From NCBI GenBank assembly GCA_963794655.1, contig CAWCEV010000006.1, forward strand, positions 62,001-126,000: a stretch of DNA of 64,000 nt, written 5' to 3'. The translations under genes and the position numbers were made by a program. Positions 9,981-18,388 of this stretch are shown here, in pieces; position 1 is the first letter of the stretch, and the number at the start of each line of letters is the position of its first letter. This DNA comes from Roseiarcus sp963794655. GTDB lineage: Bacteria; Pseudomonadota; Alphaproteobacteria; Rhizobiales; Beijerinckiaceae. The notes beneath the pieces were generated by a model. It had not been told where the DNA came from. It did no database searches and saw only the letters and a list, made by a program, of their open reading frames with translations.

Positions 9981-10880
9981 ATGATCGACATCAGCAACGC
10001 CGGAACGTTCAAGCTTGGCGATCGCATCGTTAACCGCATGGGTTACGGCGCGATGCAGCTGGCAGGAAAGGGCGTTTTCGGGCCGCCAAAGGACCCCGAG
10101 GGCGCGATCGTTGTGCTGCGCGAGGCGACGACCAGCGGCGTCAATCACCTCGACACCAGCGATTATTACGGGCCTTATTTCACCAACCAGCTGATCCGCG
10201 AGGCGCTCCATCCTTATCCCGACGATCTCGTTATCGTCACGAAGATCGGCGCCAGGCGCGGCGAGGACGCGTCATGGATTCCGGCAATGGCGCCGGCCGA
10301 ACTGGAGAGCGCGGTCCATGACAATCTGAGGCGTCTCGCGCTCGACGCGCTCGAGGTTGTAAACCTCAGAATTATGGGCAGGCACGATGGCCCGGCCGAA
10401 GGATCGATCGAGGCGCCGCTCACCGTCGTGGCCGAACTTCAGCGGCGAGGCCTGGTTCGCCACATCGGACTTAGCAACGTTACGCCGACGCAGATCGCAG
10501 AGGGGCGGCGGATCTGCGACATCGTCTGCGTGCAGAACATGTACAACGTCGCCCATCGTGAGGACGACGCTTTGATTGACAATCTCGCCCGCGATGGAAT
10601 CGCCTATGTGCCGTTCTTCCCGCTCGGCGGCTTCACGCCGTTACAGTCAACCGCGCTCGACGGAGTTGCGAAGAGGCTCGACGTAACTCCGATGCAGGCC
10701 GCGCTCGCCTGGCTCATGCGGCGCGCCCCGAACATCCTGCTCATTCCCGGGACGTCATCGATCGGCCATCTGCGCGAAAATCTGGCGGCGGCCAATCTTG
10801 AGCTCCCGGCCGAGGCGGCCGCTGCGCTGGACCGGATCGTGACCGGTTCGCCCCGGCCTGGGGCCAAGCCTGCTCAATAG
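9981..10880 (+). CDS. pdxI: Aldo/keto reductase of the YdbC/PdxI (pyridoxal reductase) subfamily
   Basis: The 299-residue NADPH-dependent TIM-barrel reductase has LDTSDYYG (catalytic Asp and Tyr), VIVTKIGARRGEDASW (catalytic Lys), GLSNVTPTQ and the cofactor segment LLIPGTSS. As I recall it, E. coli YdbC/PdxI is closely similar along its whole length, including the RRGEDASW and YVPFFPLGGFTPLQS blocks. That enzyme reduces pyridoxal to pyridoxine in vitamin B6 salvage. The usual active-site histidine strand reads VVNLRIM, as in that subfamily. ATG 9981 follows GAGAGGAG; an in-frame ATG at 9885 is less likely. Its 3' end overlaps the oppositely oriented small ORF by 7 bases. Confidence 0.9.
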   Translation: MIDISNAGTFKLGDRIVNRMGYGAMQLAGKGVFGPPKDPEGAIVVLREATTSGVNHLDTSDYYGPYFTNQLIREALHPYPDDLVIVTKIGARRGEDASWIPAMAPAELESAVHDNLRRLALDALEVVNLRIMGRHDGPAEGSIEAPLTVVAELQRRGLVRHIGLSNVTPTQIAEGRRICDIVCVQNMYNVAHREDDALIDNLARDGIAYVPFFPLGGFTPLQSTALDGVAKRLDVTPMQAALAWLMRRAPNILLIPGTSSIGHLRENLAAANLELPAEAAAALDRIVTGSPRPGAKPAQ

Positions 10881-10987
10881 CCTTTGCCGCTGTCGTCCGC
10901 GTATGCGGGCGCCAGCGAAATGGTCACGCCGGCGGCCGCCCCGCAGGCCATCGTGATAGCCAGCATAAGGATCAAGAGATATTGCAT
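10874..10987 (-). CDS. Small single-pass membrane or exported protein, 37 aa
   Basis: The 37-residue product begins MQYLLILMLAITMACGAAAG, a hydrophobic segment that could be a membrane anchor or signal peptide, and ends APAYADDSGKGY. ATG 10987 is preceded by a strong GGAGGGG ribosome-binding site, which supports translation; the longer in-frame version from 11125 lacks support. A perfect TGTGA-N6-TCACA site lies about 70 bases upstream of this start. The family is unknown. The last codons overlap the end of the convergent aldo/keto reductase. Confidence 0.5.
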   Translation of the reverse strand: MQYLLILMLAITMACGAAAGVTISLAPAYADDSGKGY

Positions 10988-11056
10988 GGTCCCCTCCGCA
11001 ACTCGACGCCGCCCCGCTGCGTACAACGAAACTTGCCCCGATCGCGCAAGCCACGA

Positions 11057-11072
11057 TGTGAGCCCCGTCACA
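11057..11072. promoter_or_regulatory. Perfect CRP/FNR-family-like palindrome TGTGA-N6-TCACA
   Basis: TGTGAGCCCCGTCACA at 11057-11072 matches the CRP half-sites TGTGA and TCACA exactly, with the correct 6-base spacer. It sits upstream of the 37-aa gene on the minus strand. A weak -10 (TTGTAC, complement of 11021-11026) would put the site centre about 50 bases before the transcript start. A CRP- or FNR-type activator is the likely ligand; which one cannot be read. Confidence 0.55.
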
Positions 11073-11259
11073 TGGCCTGCGCTGAGCAGTCGTGATCCGA
11101 GCGCGCCGTCGGCTTTGATCTTCAAGCAAAGCCACCGCCGGCGTCTGGCAAGGACACGATATCGCCGCGTCTATTGACGAATTGTAAATTGCAGGCTCGG
11201 CTTGGGCGCTGGAGCGAGCATCGTAAAGGAAGCTCTAATCTCGGCGGAAGCCCTGTCGG

Positions 11260-12015
11260 CTACCCTCGCCCGACGAACGGCATCTTGGTCGCCATGATGG
11301 TCATGGTGAGGATGTTCGTGCTTAAGGGCAGGTTCGCCATGTTGGCGACCGCGGCGCCCACCTCATCCGGGTCCATGGTCGGCTCGACCGCCATGCGCCC
11401 GTCCGCCTGCATCACGCCGTGGGTCATCCGGCGAGCCATCTCGGTCAACGCGTTGCCGACGTCGATCTGGCCGCAGGCGATGTCATGGGGGCGCCCGTCG
11501 AGGGCGATCGACTTGGTGAGACCGCTGACGGCGTGCTTGGTCGCATTATAGGCAATGGCCATCGGCCTCGGCGCGTGCGCCGAGATCGAACCGTTGTTGA
11601 TGATGCGCCCGCCCTGCGGCGTTTGGCGCTTCATGAGGCCGAATGCAGCCTGGGCGCAGAGAAACATGCCATTGAGATTGACATCGACCACCGCCTTCCA
11701 CGTGTCGTAGGGCAGTTCGTCGATCGGAACCGCAGGGGCGCCGCGGCCCGCATTGTTGAACAGGAGGTCGAGACGCCCGAACTCTCGCTCGATCTTGGCG
11801 AAAAGAGCCCTGACGGCTTCGGGGTCGGCGACATCGGCTGCTGCGGGAAGCGCGCGGCGCCCAATCGTCTTGATCTCGCCCGCGACCCCTTCAAGAAGTT
11901 CGCCCCGCCGCCCGGTGAGGGCCACATGCCAGCCAGTGCGCGCCAAAGCCAGCGCGGACGCCTTGCCAATCCCTGAACCCGCGCCCGTGACAAGGGCAAA
12001 TCTCTCGCCGTTCAT
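11260..12015 (-). CDS. Short-chain dehydrogenase/reductase (SDR)
   Basis: The 251-residue classical SDR has the cofactor loop TGAGSGIG (about residues 11-18), NNAG near residue 90 and the catalytic YNATK. The serine lies in INNGSISA. The second-strand residues (TGRRGE) suggest NADP(H) preference. The substrate is unknown. ATG 12015 follows GAGGGAGGG and overlaps the stop of the DMT transporter gene upstream as ATGA, so the two form a translationally coupled operon. An in-frame open extension to 12717 is only read-through into the transporter gene in another frame. Confidence 0.93.
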   Translation of the reverse strand: MNGERFALVTGAGSGIGKASALALARTGWHVALTGRRGELLEGVAGEIKTIGRRALPAAADVADPEAVRALFAKIEREFGRLDLLFNNAGRGAPAVPIDELPYDTWKAVVDVNLNGMFLCAQAAFGLMKRQTPQGGRIINNGSISAHAPRPMAIAYNATKHAVSGLTKSIALDGRPHDIACGQIDVGNALTEMARRMTHGVMQADGRMAVEPTMDPDEVGAAVANMANLPLSTNILTMTIMATKMPFVGRG

Positions 12016-12881
12016 ATTCCCTCCCTCTGCTCGTGCGTAAGCTCCGGCGCCATGCGCCAGATCGCGGCGGCAAGCACGATCGCGCCGCCGAGCACGGTTG
12101 CGATACCTGGGTTCTCGCCGAAAGCAAGAAACACCCATACCGGGCCGAGCACAACATCGAGCAGGCTGATAAGCCCGGCTTCGGCGGACGGGATGAACTT
12201 CGCGCCCTCCATGAAGATCACGAAGGCGAGGCCGATCGTGGTCAGGCCGAAAACGAACAGGATCACGAAATCGTGCAGCCCGATCGGCTGCAGCGTCGAA
12301 TTGGCGAGGCCGAAGATGCCGGAGCCGAGCGCGCCGAGGCAGTTGACGACGATCATCGAGGCCTTCGGCTGGCGCCGCTGGAGCACGATCATGCCCGCGA
12401 AGGCTAGCGTCATCAGCATCGACAACGCCTGCCCCACGAGGCGGCCGGAGCCGAGGCCGCTTGCGACCATGATGACGATGCCCACGAGCGCCAATCCCGA
12501 GGCGGCGAGTGTGCGCGGGCTGACCCGCTCGCGATTGATGAGAAAACCGATCGCCGCGGCCACGAACGGCAGGGTTGCGTAGATCACCATGACGTCGGCG
12601 ATGGTGGTCGTCATCACCGAGGCGGTGTAGGCGGAAATCGCGATCATCGCCAAGAGCGCTACGACCGGCGACAGCGGACCGAAGCCGAGCGGATTCTCGA
12701 GGCGTCCGCGCCTCCATTCGATGAGCCCGACGGCGGCGATTGAGACCGCGCCGAGCAGCGCCCGCCAGCCCATCACCGTCCAGATATCAAGATGGGCCAG
12801 AAGGCGGGCGAAGAGACCCGCCATGCTCCAGAGCACTGTAGCCACGAGGACCAGCAACACGCCGCGCCGTCGCGCCGACAT
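12012..12881 (-). CDS. EamA/DMT-family membrane transporter
   Basis: The ~289-residue protein has ten hydrophobic segments arranged as two EamA repeats (LVATVLWSMAGLFARLL at the start of the first, GLGSGRLVGQALSMLMTLAFAG in the middle). The drug/metabolite transporter superfamily exports amino acids, nucleotides or drugs; the substrate is unknown. ATG 12881 is chosen because hydrophobic similarity begins there; the open frame continues to 13067 with an arginine-rich, unlikely leader. It is the first gene of a two-gene operon with the SDR. Confidence 0.88.
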   Translation of the reverse strand: MSARRRGVLLVLVATVLWSMAGLFARLLAHLDIWTVMGWRALLGAVSIAAVGLIEWRRGRLENPLGFGPLSPVVALLAMIAISAYTASVMTTTIADVMVIYATLPFVAAAIGFLINRERVSPRTLAASGLALVGIVIMVASGLGSGRLVGQALSMLMTLAFAGMIVLQRRQPKASMIVVNCLGALGSGIFGLANSTLQPIGLHDFVILFVFGLTTIGLAFVIFMEGAKFIPSAEAGLISLLDVVLGPVWVFLAFGENPGIATVLGGAIVLAAAIWRMAPELTHEQREGI

Positions 12882-13073
12882 TTCGCCCGGCACGGAAGCG
12901 TCTCCATTTCGCTTGGGGTCGAAGCGAGAATAGGGAGATTCGCGCCGCGAGGGAACGCCGCGCGACCGCGCAAAAAAGCGATGGCGCGGCGCCCGTTCGT
13001 CATTCGGCCGGCGATTGGACGTCGAGGCGGCCCGTCTTTCGTTGGCGCGGCGGCGGCATTCAAGCACCGCCGC

Positions 13074-14141
13074 CTACCGCCGTTGGGATCGACTCGGTTC
13101 GCTCACAACAACGAATTGCGTTTCGGCGGCGCTCGCTGTCGCGCGCGCGGCCGCACGCCGCTGCCGCCTGGCGACGAATCCCCCGAGATGCCCGGCGAAG
13201 CGAACGAAGGGGACGATAAGGGCGGCGGAGGCGGAACGGAATGGAGGCGCTTCGGCGCCAACGCCGAACACAATTCGTTGGCGCTTAGTTTCGGGAATGA
13301 CGAGGGTGCCGAACACCCAATCCCAGACGGCAAGAGCGAAGCCCAGGTTGCGATCGTAATGAATGGGATTGGCCGAATGATGCAGCTGGTGGTGGGCCGG
13401 GCTCTGCAGGATGCGGCCGGCGAAGCCGGTGAAGGGGATCCACATGTGGCTGTGCCGCAAGTGCCCGTAGGTGACGAGGAACGCCATCAGGAGGATGTTG
13501 CCGTTGAGCAGGGTGAACGGACGCACGCCCGGACCGAAGGCGTAAGTCATGACGCCGAACACGACGCCGGTTGAAAGCCCGATCAGGTTCATGAACGCAA
13601 GGATCTCAATCGGATGCTGACGCAATTCGGTGAGTGTCGTCATGACCTCGGCTGAATGGTGGACCCTGTGGAACTCCCACAGGACCGGAACCTTATGGAA
13701 ACAATAATGGGCGAACCAGTAGGCGAGCTCAGAAGCCAGGAGCTGGAACACGGTCGCAAGCGCGAGGATCGTCCAGGCTGGCCACCGGGTGGGCGCGTGC
13801 GCCCCCCAGCCGTAGGTGAGGCCGGCGACGACTTCGTCGCGCCAGAAGAACAAGCCTAGGCCCAGCATGCCGTAAGCGGAGGCGAACGCGACGCCGTTCA
13901 GCCCCCACAAGCGCATGTCGACGAGCGACGACGGATGCAGGAGAATGCGCCTGGGGAAGATCGAGCGCACGAACCCGCTTACGATCGGGAGCCGGCCGCG
14001 CGCCCGGCGTCGGCCAGCGTAGTAAGCCGCCGAGACCGCAAGCGCGCCCAATAGCGCCGGCGCGCCATAGGCCGACGATGGCTTGAAGGTTTCCAGGATC
14101 GCGCCCTGCAACGCGGCCCAGATCGCGGCGGGGCCCGACAC
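13074..14141 (-). CDS. Fatty acid hydroxylase / sterol desaturase family membrane enzyme
   Basis: The 355-residue membrane protein carries the His-box pattern of di-iron hydroxylases: HYCFH, HRVHHS, HLRHSH and HHQLHH, between about residues 145 and 260. Transmembrane helices lie around residues 25-42, 85-105, 125-145 and 180-200. Members hydroxylate or desaturate lipids, sterols, hopanoids or carotenoids at the membrane. The substrate here is unknown. The C-terminal ~45 residues are Ala/Arg-rich and probably not structured. It is divergent from marC; no lipid-synthesis partner lies next to it. Confidence 0.88.
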   Translation of the reverse strand: MSGPAAIWAALQGAILETFKPSSAYGAPALLGALAVSAAYYAGRRRARGRLPIVSGFVRSIFPRRILLHPSSLVDMRLWGLNGVAFASAYGMLGLGLFFWRDEVVAGLTYGWGAHAPTRWPAWTILALATVFQLLASELAYWFAHYCFHKVPVLWEFHRVHHSAEVMTTLTELRQHPIEILAFMNLIGLSTGVVFGVMTYAFGPGVRPFTLLNGNILLMAFLVTYGHLRHSHMWIPFTGFAGRILQSPAHHQLHHSANPIHYDRNLGFALAVWDWVFGTLVIPETKRQRIVFGVGAEAPPFRSASAALIVPFVRFAGHLGGFVARRQRRAAARATASAAETQFVVVSEPSRSQRR

Positions 14142-14240
14142 GGATTCTCCTCGGCTTCGAAGAGTGACAAGGCTAGCGCGCGACGCTTCCCAAAGGGTTA
14201 GGAATAATGTGCGAAGTCTCCCTCAACGGGTCGGGTCGGA

Positions 14241-14942
14241 ATGGAACAATTTCTCGGTGCGGATTGGCGCGACCTCGTCGCCCCCGCAGAGGCGGCGTTT
14301 CTGCTCGCCTTCCCCTCGCTTTTCTCGATCATCAATCCGATCGGCGGAGCGTTCATTTTCTATGGCGTGACAAGGGACTTCTCGCGCGCCGACAAGGAGA
14401 AGGCCGCCGCCCTCGTCGGCCTTTACTCACTTGCGATCATGTTCGGCGCACTGTGGGCCGGCGCCTATGTTCTGCGCTTCTTCGGCGTCTCGATCGACGC
14501 TTTGCGCATCGCCGGGGGAACCGTGGTCGCGCTCAGCGGCTGGCGTCTGTTGACCTCGCCTGAAACCCATCCCGACCACGGAGGGCACGAGAGCGCGGAA
14601 GCGGCGGGCGGCGACGATCCGATGCAGCTCGCGTTCTTCCCGCTGACGCTGCCGTTCACGACCGGGCCGGGAACAATCGCGGTGGCGATCACGGTTGGGG
14701 CTGAGCGAACTCCGGCCGAGGCTGGGTTCCTCGCCTTCTTTCTCGGCGCGAGTTTCGCCGCGGCGCTCAACGCCGCGCTTATCTGGCTTCTCTATCGCTC
14801 AGCCGACAGGCTCACCCAATTCATGGGCGCGACGGCCCGCGCGGTCATTGTCCGGCTGACCGCCTTCCTCCTCATGTGCATCGGGGTGCAGATCCTCGTC
14901 ACCGCGATTGGAAACTTGGTCGCCCACTGGCGCATGGCCTAA
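14241..14942 (+). CDS. MarC family integral membrane protein
   Basis: The 233-residue protein has six hydrophobic segments and the MarC signatures FSIINPIGGAFIFYG near the N-terminus and LPFTTGPGTIAVAI in the second half. The MarC/UPF0056 function is still unclear; the name comes from the E. coli mar locus, but a role in multidrug resistance was not upheld. A polar His/Asp/Glu loop (HPDHGGHESAEAAGGDD) connects the halves. ATG 14241 is supported by the family start. The 3' end overlaps xylB on the other strand by 4 bases. Confidence 0.9.
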   Translation: MEQFLGADWRDLVAPAEAAFLLAFPSLFSIINPIGGAFIFYGVTRDFSRADKEKAAALVGLYSLAIMFGALWAGAYVLRFFGVSIDALRIAGGTVVALSGWRLLTSPETHPDHGGHESAEAAGGDDPMQLAFFPLTLPFTTGPGTIAVAITVGAERTPAEAGFLAFFLGASFAAALNAALIWLLYRSADRLTQFMGATARAVIVRLTAFLLMCIGVQILVTAIGNLVAHWRMA

Positions 14943-16438
14943 AGCCGCGCCGCCTTTTCGGCCTGATAAAGCGCGCGATACCGTCTGAGGCGCGGCGCAT
15001 GGATTGCGGTCCGCTCCGGTTCCGGCGTGAACTCGCGCTGCACCGGCGGCCGCGCGCACACGGCCTCGATCGTTCCAGCTCCTGCGGCCAGCATGCCGAG
15101 CCGGGCCGCGCCTAAGGCCGCGCCGGCTTCCGCTCCGGAAGCAACATCGATAGTCAGGCCGGTGACGTCGGCGATCATCTGACCCCAGAACTCCGACCGC
15201 GCGCCGCCCCCGACCAGGAGCGGCCGGGTCGGCCTCGCCCCTGCGGCGTCAAGCACGTCGACGCTGTCGGCGAACGAGAAGGCGACGCCCTCCATGACCG
15301 CGTACACCATCGCATCGGCGCCGTGTTCCCCGCGTAAGCCGGCGAACACGCCCGTCGCCTCGGCGTCGTTGTGCGGGGTTCGCTCGCCACTGAGGTAGGG
15401 CAGGAAGATAGGCGCGGTGGCGACTGCGTTCTTCGCGCTGGCGAAGACCGCCGCGGCGGCGATCAGTTGGACGATATCGCCGTCGCGCCCAAGCACCGCG
15501 GCGATCCAGGCGAGCGAGGAGGCAGCGGACAAGGTCACCGCCATGCCGTGCCAACGGTTCGGCAGCGCATGACAGAACGCGTGCAGCGTACGGTCAGGCA
15601 ACCTGACGAAACGGTCGGTGACGGAAAAGATGACGCCCGACGTGCCGAGCGAAACGAAGCCCGCGCCGGCGGCGGTCGCGCCGACCCCGATAGCCGAAGC
15701 GGCGTTGTCGCCGCCACCGCCGGCAATTGGAATCTTGCGGCCCGCAAGTCCCCATGTGGCTGCGATATCGGGCGCGAGATGAGCCGAGACTTCGGACCCT
15801 TCGACGAGACTTGGCATGGCTTTTTCGGTCAACCCGGTCGCCGCGAGCAGGCTCGCGTCCCACCGCCGCCGGCCGACGTCGAGCCAGAGGGTTCCCGAAG
15901 CGTCCGACATCTCCGAAACGGCTTCGCCGGAAAGGCGCAGGCGTACATAGTCCTTGGGCAAGAGCACCCGTCTGGTCGCCTTAGCGACCTCGGGCTCATG
16001 GGCGGCGACCCACAGCATCTTCGGCGCGGTGAAACCGGGCATGGCCAGGTTGCCGGTGCGTTGCTCAAGATCCGGTACTCGGCGCTTGAGCTCGGCGCAT
16101 TCGGCGAACGAGCGGCCGTCATTCCACAGGATCGCCGGCCTCAGCGGCTTGTCACGTTCGTCGAGCAGAGTTGCGCCATGCATCTGGCCTGAGAGCCCAA
16201 TTCCGGCGAGCGCATCGAACTCTCTCGGTGAATGACGGCGGATCGTGGCGACGGCGGCCTCGACGCCCGCGATCCATTCGTCTGGATCCTGCTCGCTCCA
16301 CAAAGGATGAGGGCGCGAAAGGTTGAGTTGCGTCGAAGCTTCCGCAATCACACGCTGCTCGGCGTCGACAAGCAGCGCCTTGACCGAGGACGTGCCGATA
16401 TCGAGTCCCAGAAACGTTTCTTGCTTGCCCTCGGCCAT
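14939..16438 (-). CDS. xylB: Xylulokinase (FGGY carbohydrate kinase)
   Basis: The ~499-residue kinase phosphorylates D-xylulose to D-xylulose-5-phosphate. Visible family features are LGLDIGTSSVKALLVD at the N-terminus, the catalytic-region segment GIGLSGQMHGATLLD, LLPKDYVRLRLSGE, the second-domain AGGGGDNAASAIGVG and the C-terminal LLVGGGARSEFWGQM. ATG 16438 (MAEGKQE) is preferred over in-frame starts at 16465 and 16522. No xylA or xylose transporter lies beside it; it is monocistronic downstream of the cold-shock gene terminator. Substrate choice within FGGY kinases is inferred from the MHG and DNAAS motifs. Confidence 0.9.
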   Translation of the reverse strand: MAEGKQETFLGLDIGTSSVKALLVDAEQRVIAEASTQLNLSRPHPLWSEQDPDEWIAGVEAAVATIRRHSPREFDALAGIGLSGQMHGATLLDERDKPLRPAILWNDGRSFAECAELKRRVPDLEQRTGNLAMPGFTAPKMLWVAAHEPEVAKATRRVLLPKDYVRLRLSGEAVSEMSDASGTLWLDVGRRRWDASLLAATGLTEKAMPSLVEGSEVSAHLAPDIAATWGLAGRKIPIAGGGGDNAASAIGVGATAAGAGFVSLGTSGVIFSVTDRFVRLPDRTLHAFCHALPNRWHGMAVTLSAASSLAWIAAVLGRDGDIVQLIAAAAVFASAKNAVATAPIFLPYLSGERTPHNDAEATGVFAGLRGEHGADAMVYAVMEGVAFSFADSVDVLDAAGARPTRPLLVGGGARSEFWGQMIADVTGLTIDVASGAEAGAALGAARLGMLAAGAGTIEAVCARPPVQREFTPEPERTAIHAPRLRRYRALYQAEKAARL

Positions 16439-16469
16439 CGGCGCCCTCCCCTTAGCGGCCATCATAAAC

Positions 16470-16497
16470 AAAAAGCCCCGGCTTTGTCGCCGGGGCT
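16470..16497 (-). terminator. Rho-independent terminator of the cold-shock gene
   Basis: On the minus strand a 9-bp perfect stem AGCCCCGGC/GCCGGGGCT (16474-16482 with 16489-16497) with a 6-base loop is followed by TTTT. It lies 40 bases after the cold-shock stop and just before xylB. Confidence 0.85.
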
Positions 16498-16537
16498 CAA
16501 GCGGGCGCGGGCAACCGCGCAAGCAGGAGAAAAAAGG

Positions 16538-16747
16538 TCAGGCGACCTTCAGGTTGCCTGCCGACGAGCGCCCGGTGCGTTTGTCGGCCACAATCTCGTA
16601 GGCGACTTTCTGTCCCTCGGCGAGGTCGCGTAGCCCCGCGCGCTCGACGGCGCTGATGTGGACGAAAACGTCCTTGCCGCCATCGTCGGGCTGGATGAAG
16701 CCAAAGCCCTTCGTTGCGTTGAACCATTTGACGGTTCCAGTAGCCAT
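16538..16747 (-). CDS. cspA: Cold-shock DNA/RNA-binding protein (CspA family)
   Basis: The 69-residue single OB-fold protein contains RNP1 (KGFGFIQ) and RNP2 (VFVHIS) and starts MATGTVKWFNATKG, the family consensus. It binds single-stranded RNA and melts secondary structure, in the cytoplasm. Length is normal. It has a candidate promoter about 130 bases upstream (16878-16906), so the mRNA would have the long leader typical of cold-shock genes. A clear terminator follows. Which of the several Csp paralogues this is cannot be told. Confidence 0.96.
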   Translation of the reverse strand: MATGTVKWFNATKGFGFIQPDDGGKDVFVHISAVERAGLRDLAEGQKVAYEIVADKRTGRSSAGNLKVA

Positions 16748-16877
16748 AGATGCAGTCCCGTAGATAAAGTTGAGAGGAGCGGCCTGATGAATGCCAGTCC
16801 GCTATCGGTGCGGAAGGCTTCCTCGTCGCGCGTCTTTAGGACGCGAAGTCGAGTGGTCGGTCGGACATCGATGCCAG

Positions 16878-16906
16878 CCCATAGCCACACATGGTGGTGA
16901 AATCAA
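16878..16906 (-). promoter_or_regulatory. Candidate promoter of cspA with long 5' leader
   Basis: On the minus strand TTGATT (complement of 16901-16906), a 17-base spacer and TATGGG (complement of 16878-16883). The transcript would have a leader of about 125 bases before the ATG at 16747, as seen in thermoregulated csp mRNAs. Confidence 0.4.
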
Positions 16907-16927
16907 GATCAGGTTGTGGCGCGGTCC

Positions 16928-18211
16928 CTAGAGCCACGCGCCGACAGCATGGGCGATCTGGGCCCCCGCTTCGTAATAGGCCTCCTTCAGCGCCGGGAGC
17001 GTCGGGGCGTCGGGCTCGGTGACCGGCAACGGCAGGTCCTTCTCGCTCACCTTGCCCAGAATGAGATCGGCGAGCACGCGCCCGAAAACGGTCCCGGTGC
17101 CGATACCCCTGCCATTATAGCCGCAGAACGTCACGACGTTCGGCGCCAGCCGATGGAAACGCGGCAGCGCGTTGTCGGTCATGCCCATCATCCCGTACCA
17201 CTGCGCCTCGAATGTGACCTCGCCCAGACGGGGAAAGGTCTTGTTTAGCGCGCGCAGGGTCCAGGCGCGGTGGACGGCGAGACCGGTTCCCCGTAGCGCC
17301 CCAATGCTGCCGAAGAGAAGCCTCCCGGCGCGATCGAAGCGGAAGGAATTCATGATCATTCTGGTGTCCCAGCAGCCCTCGCGGCCAGGAAGGATGGCCG
17401 CCTGCAGGTCGGCGCTGAGGGGACGAGTGGCGAAATTGAAATAGGGCACGCAAACCTGCTCGCGGCGGCCTTGCGGCCATGGACCGACGCCGTAAGCGTC
17501 GGTCGCGAGCACGATCCAGTCGGCGGTGACCCTTCCGCCGTCGGTCCCCAGCGTCCATGTCTTGCCCGTCTGCTCGGCCGACCGGATCGGGCTTCGGGTA
17601 TGGATCACGGCGCCGGCGGCTAGCGCGGCCCCGGCGAGGCCACGCGCATAAGCGAGCGGCTGGATGACGCCCGCGCGCAGGTCGAGCAGCGCGCCGGCGT
17701 AGATGTCGACGCCGATTCGCTTTGCGGTCTCCGCCTGCGTGAGAACCTTGATCGGCGCGCCGCGGTTGCCCCATTGCTCCGCGCGCTCCTCGATCTTGGC
17801 GAGCCCGGAACGGCCGACCGCGCACTGCAAAGTGCCATTGCGGACAAGCTCGCAGTCGATGCCGTGTTTGTCGACGAGCGCGTAGACGGCCGCCGGGCCG
17901 CCGCCCAGCAGGCTGAGGAGCCGTTCGCCGTAATCCGCGCCGAGCCTCTCGACGATGTCGTCGGGCGCGAGCCACATCCCCGCGTTGACCAGTCCAACAT
18001 TGCGCCCCGCGCCGCCGAAGCCGATTTCGACCGCCTCGAGCGCCACGACCCTCGCTCCCGCCTCAGCCAGATGCAGGGCGGTCGAAATGCCGGTGTAGCC
18101 GCAACCGATTACGGCAACGTCAGCTCTCGTCTCGCCCTTGAGCGGCGAGGTCGGCGGAGCCGACGGAGCGGTCAATTCCCACAGGCCATGCGAAAGCGGA
18201 TCGTTTTGCAT
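16928..18211 (-). CDS. FAD-dependent amine/amino-acid oxidoreductase (DAO family, PuuB/OrdL-like)
   Basis: The ~427-residue flavoprotein has the dinucleotide-binding GCGYTGISTALHLAEAG near residue 38, with a preceding N-terminal strand typical of OrdL/PuuB proteins (GLWELTAPSAPP). It also has GFGGAGRNVGLVNAG and a C-terminal GYNGRGIGTGTVFG. Relatives oxidise gamma-glutamylputrescine, glycine or other secondary amines and release H2O2. ATG 18211 fits the family start; the longer frame to 18403 is an unlikely leader. It is divergent from the gcdH-like gene. The substrate is not evident. Confidence 0.85.
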   Translation of the reverse strand: MQNDPLSHGLWELTAPSAPPTSPLKGETRADVAVIGCGYTGISTALHLAEAGARVVALEAVEIGFGGAGRNVGLVNAGMWLAPDDIVERLGADYGERLLSLLGGGPAAVYALVDKHGIDCELVRNGTLQCAVGRSGLAKIEERAEQWGNRGAPIKVLTQAETAKRIGVDIYAGALLDLRAGVIQPLAYARGLAGAALAAGAVIHTRSPIRSAEQTGKTWTLGTDGGRVTADWIVLATDAYGVGPWPQGRREQVCVPYFNFATRPLSADLQAAILPGREGCWDTRMIMNSFRFDRAGRLLFGSIGALRGTGLAVHRAWTLRALNKTFPRLGEVTFEAQWYGMMGMTDNALPRFHRLAPNVVTFCGYNGRGIGTGTVFGRVLADLILGKVSEKDLPLPVTEPDAPTLPALKEAYYEAGAQIAHAVGAWL

Positions 18212-18388
18212 CGGCCGATGATAGGCGCGCCGGGGCGCCGTTTCCAGCAGCTGGCGCCGGTCTCGACCTCGACGCCTCGTCGGCGGGCCAATATAGATCG
18301 ATCTTGGCCCGACCCAACTCCCGGTTCGAAGGACCAACCGAGGCCGGCGCTCGCCAATGCAGGCGCCGGGAGGCCCGAGGACATTGTG

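Noticed and set aside
11260..12717. SDR with a 230-residue N-terminal extension
   Set aside because: The extension is the DMT transporter gene in another frame; the true start is ATG 12015 with a strong ribosome-binding site.
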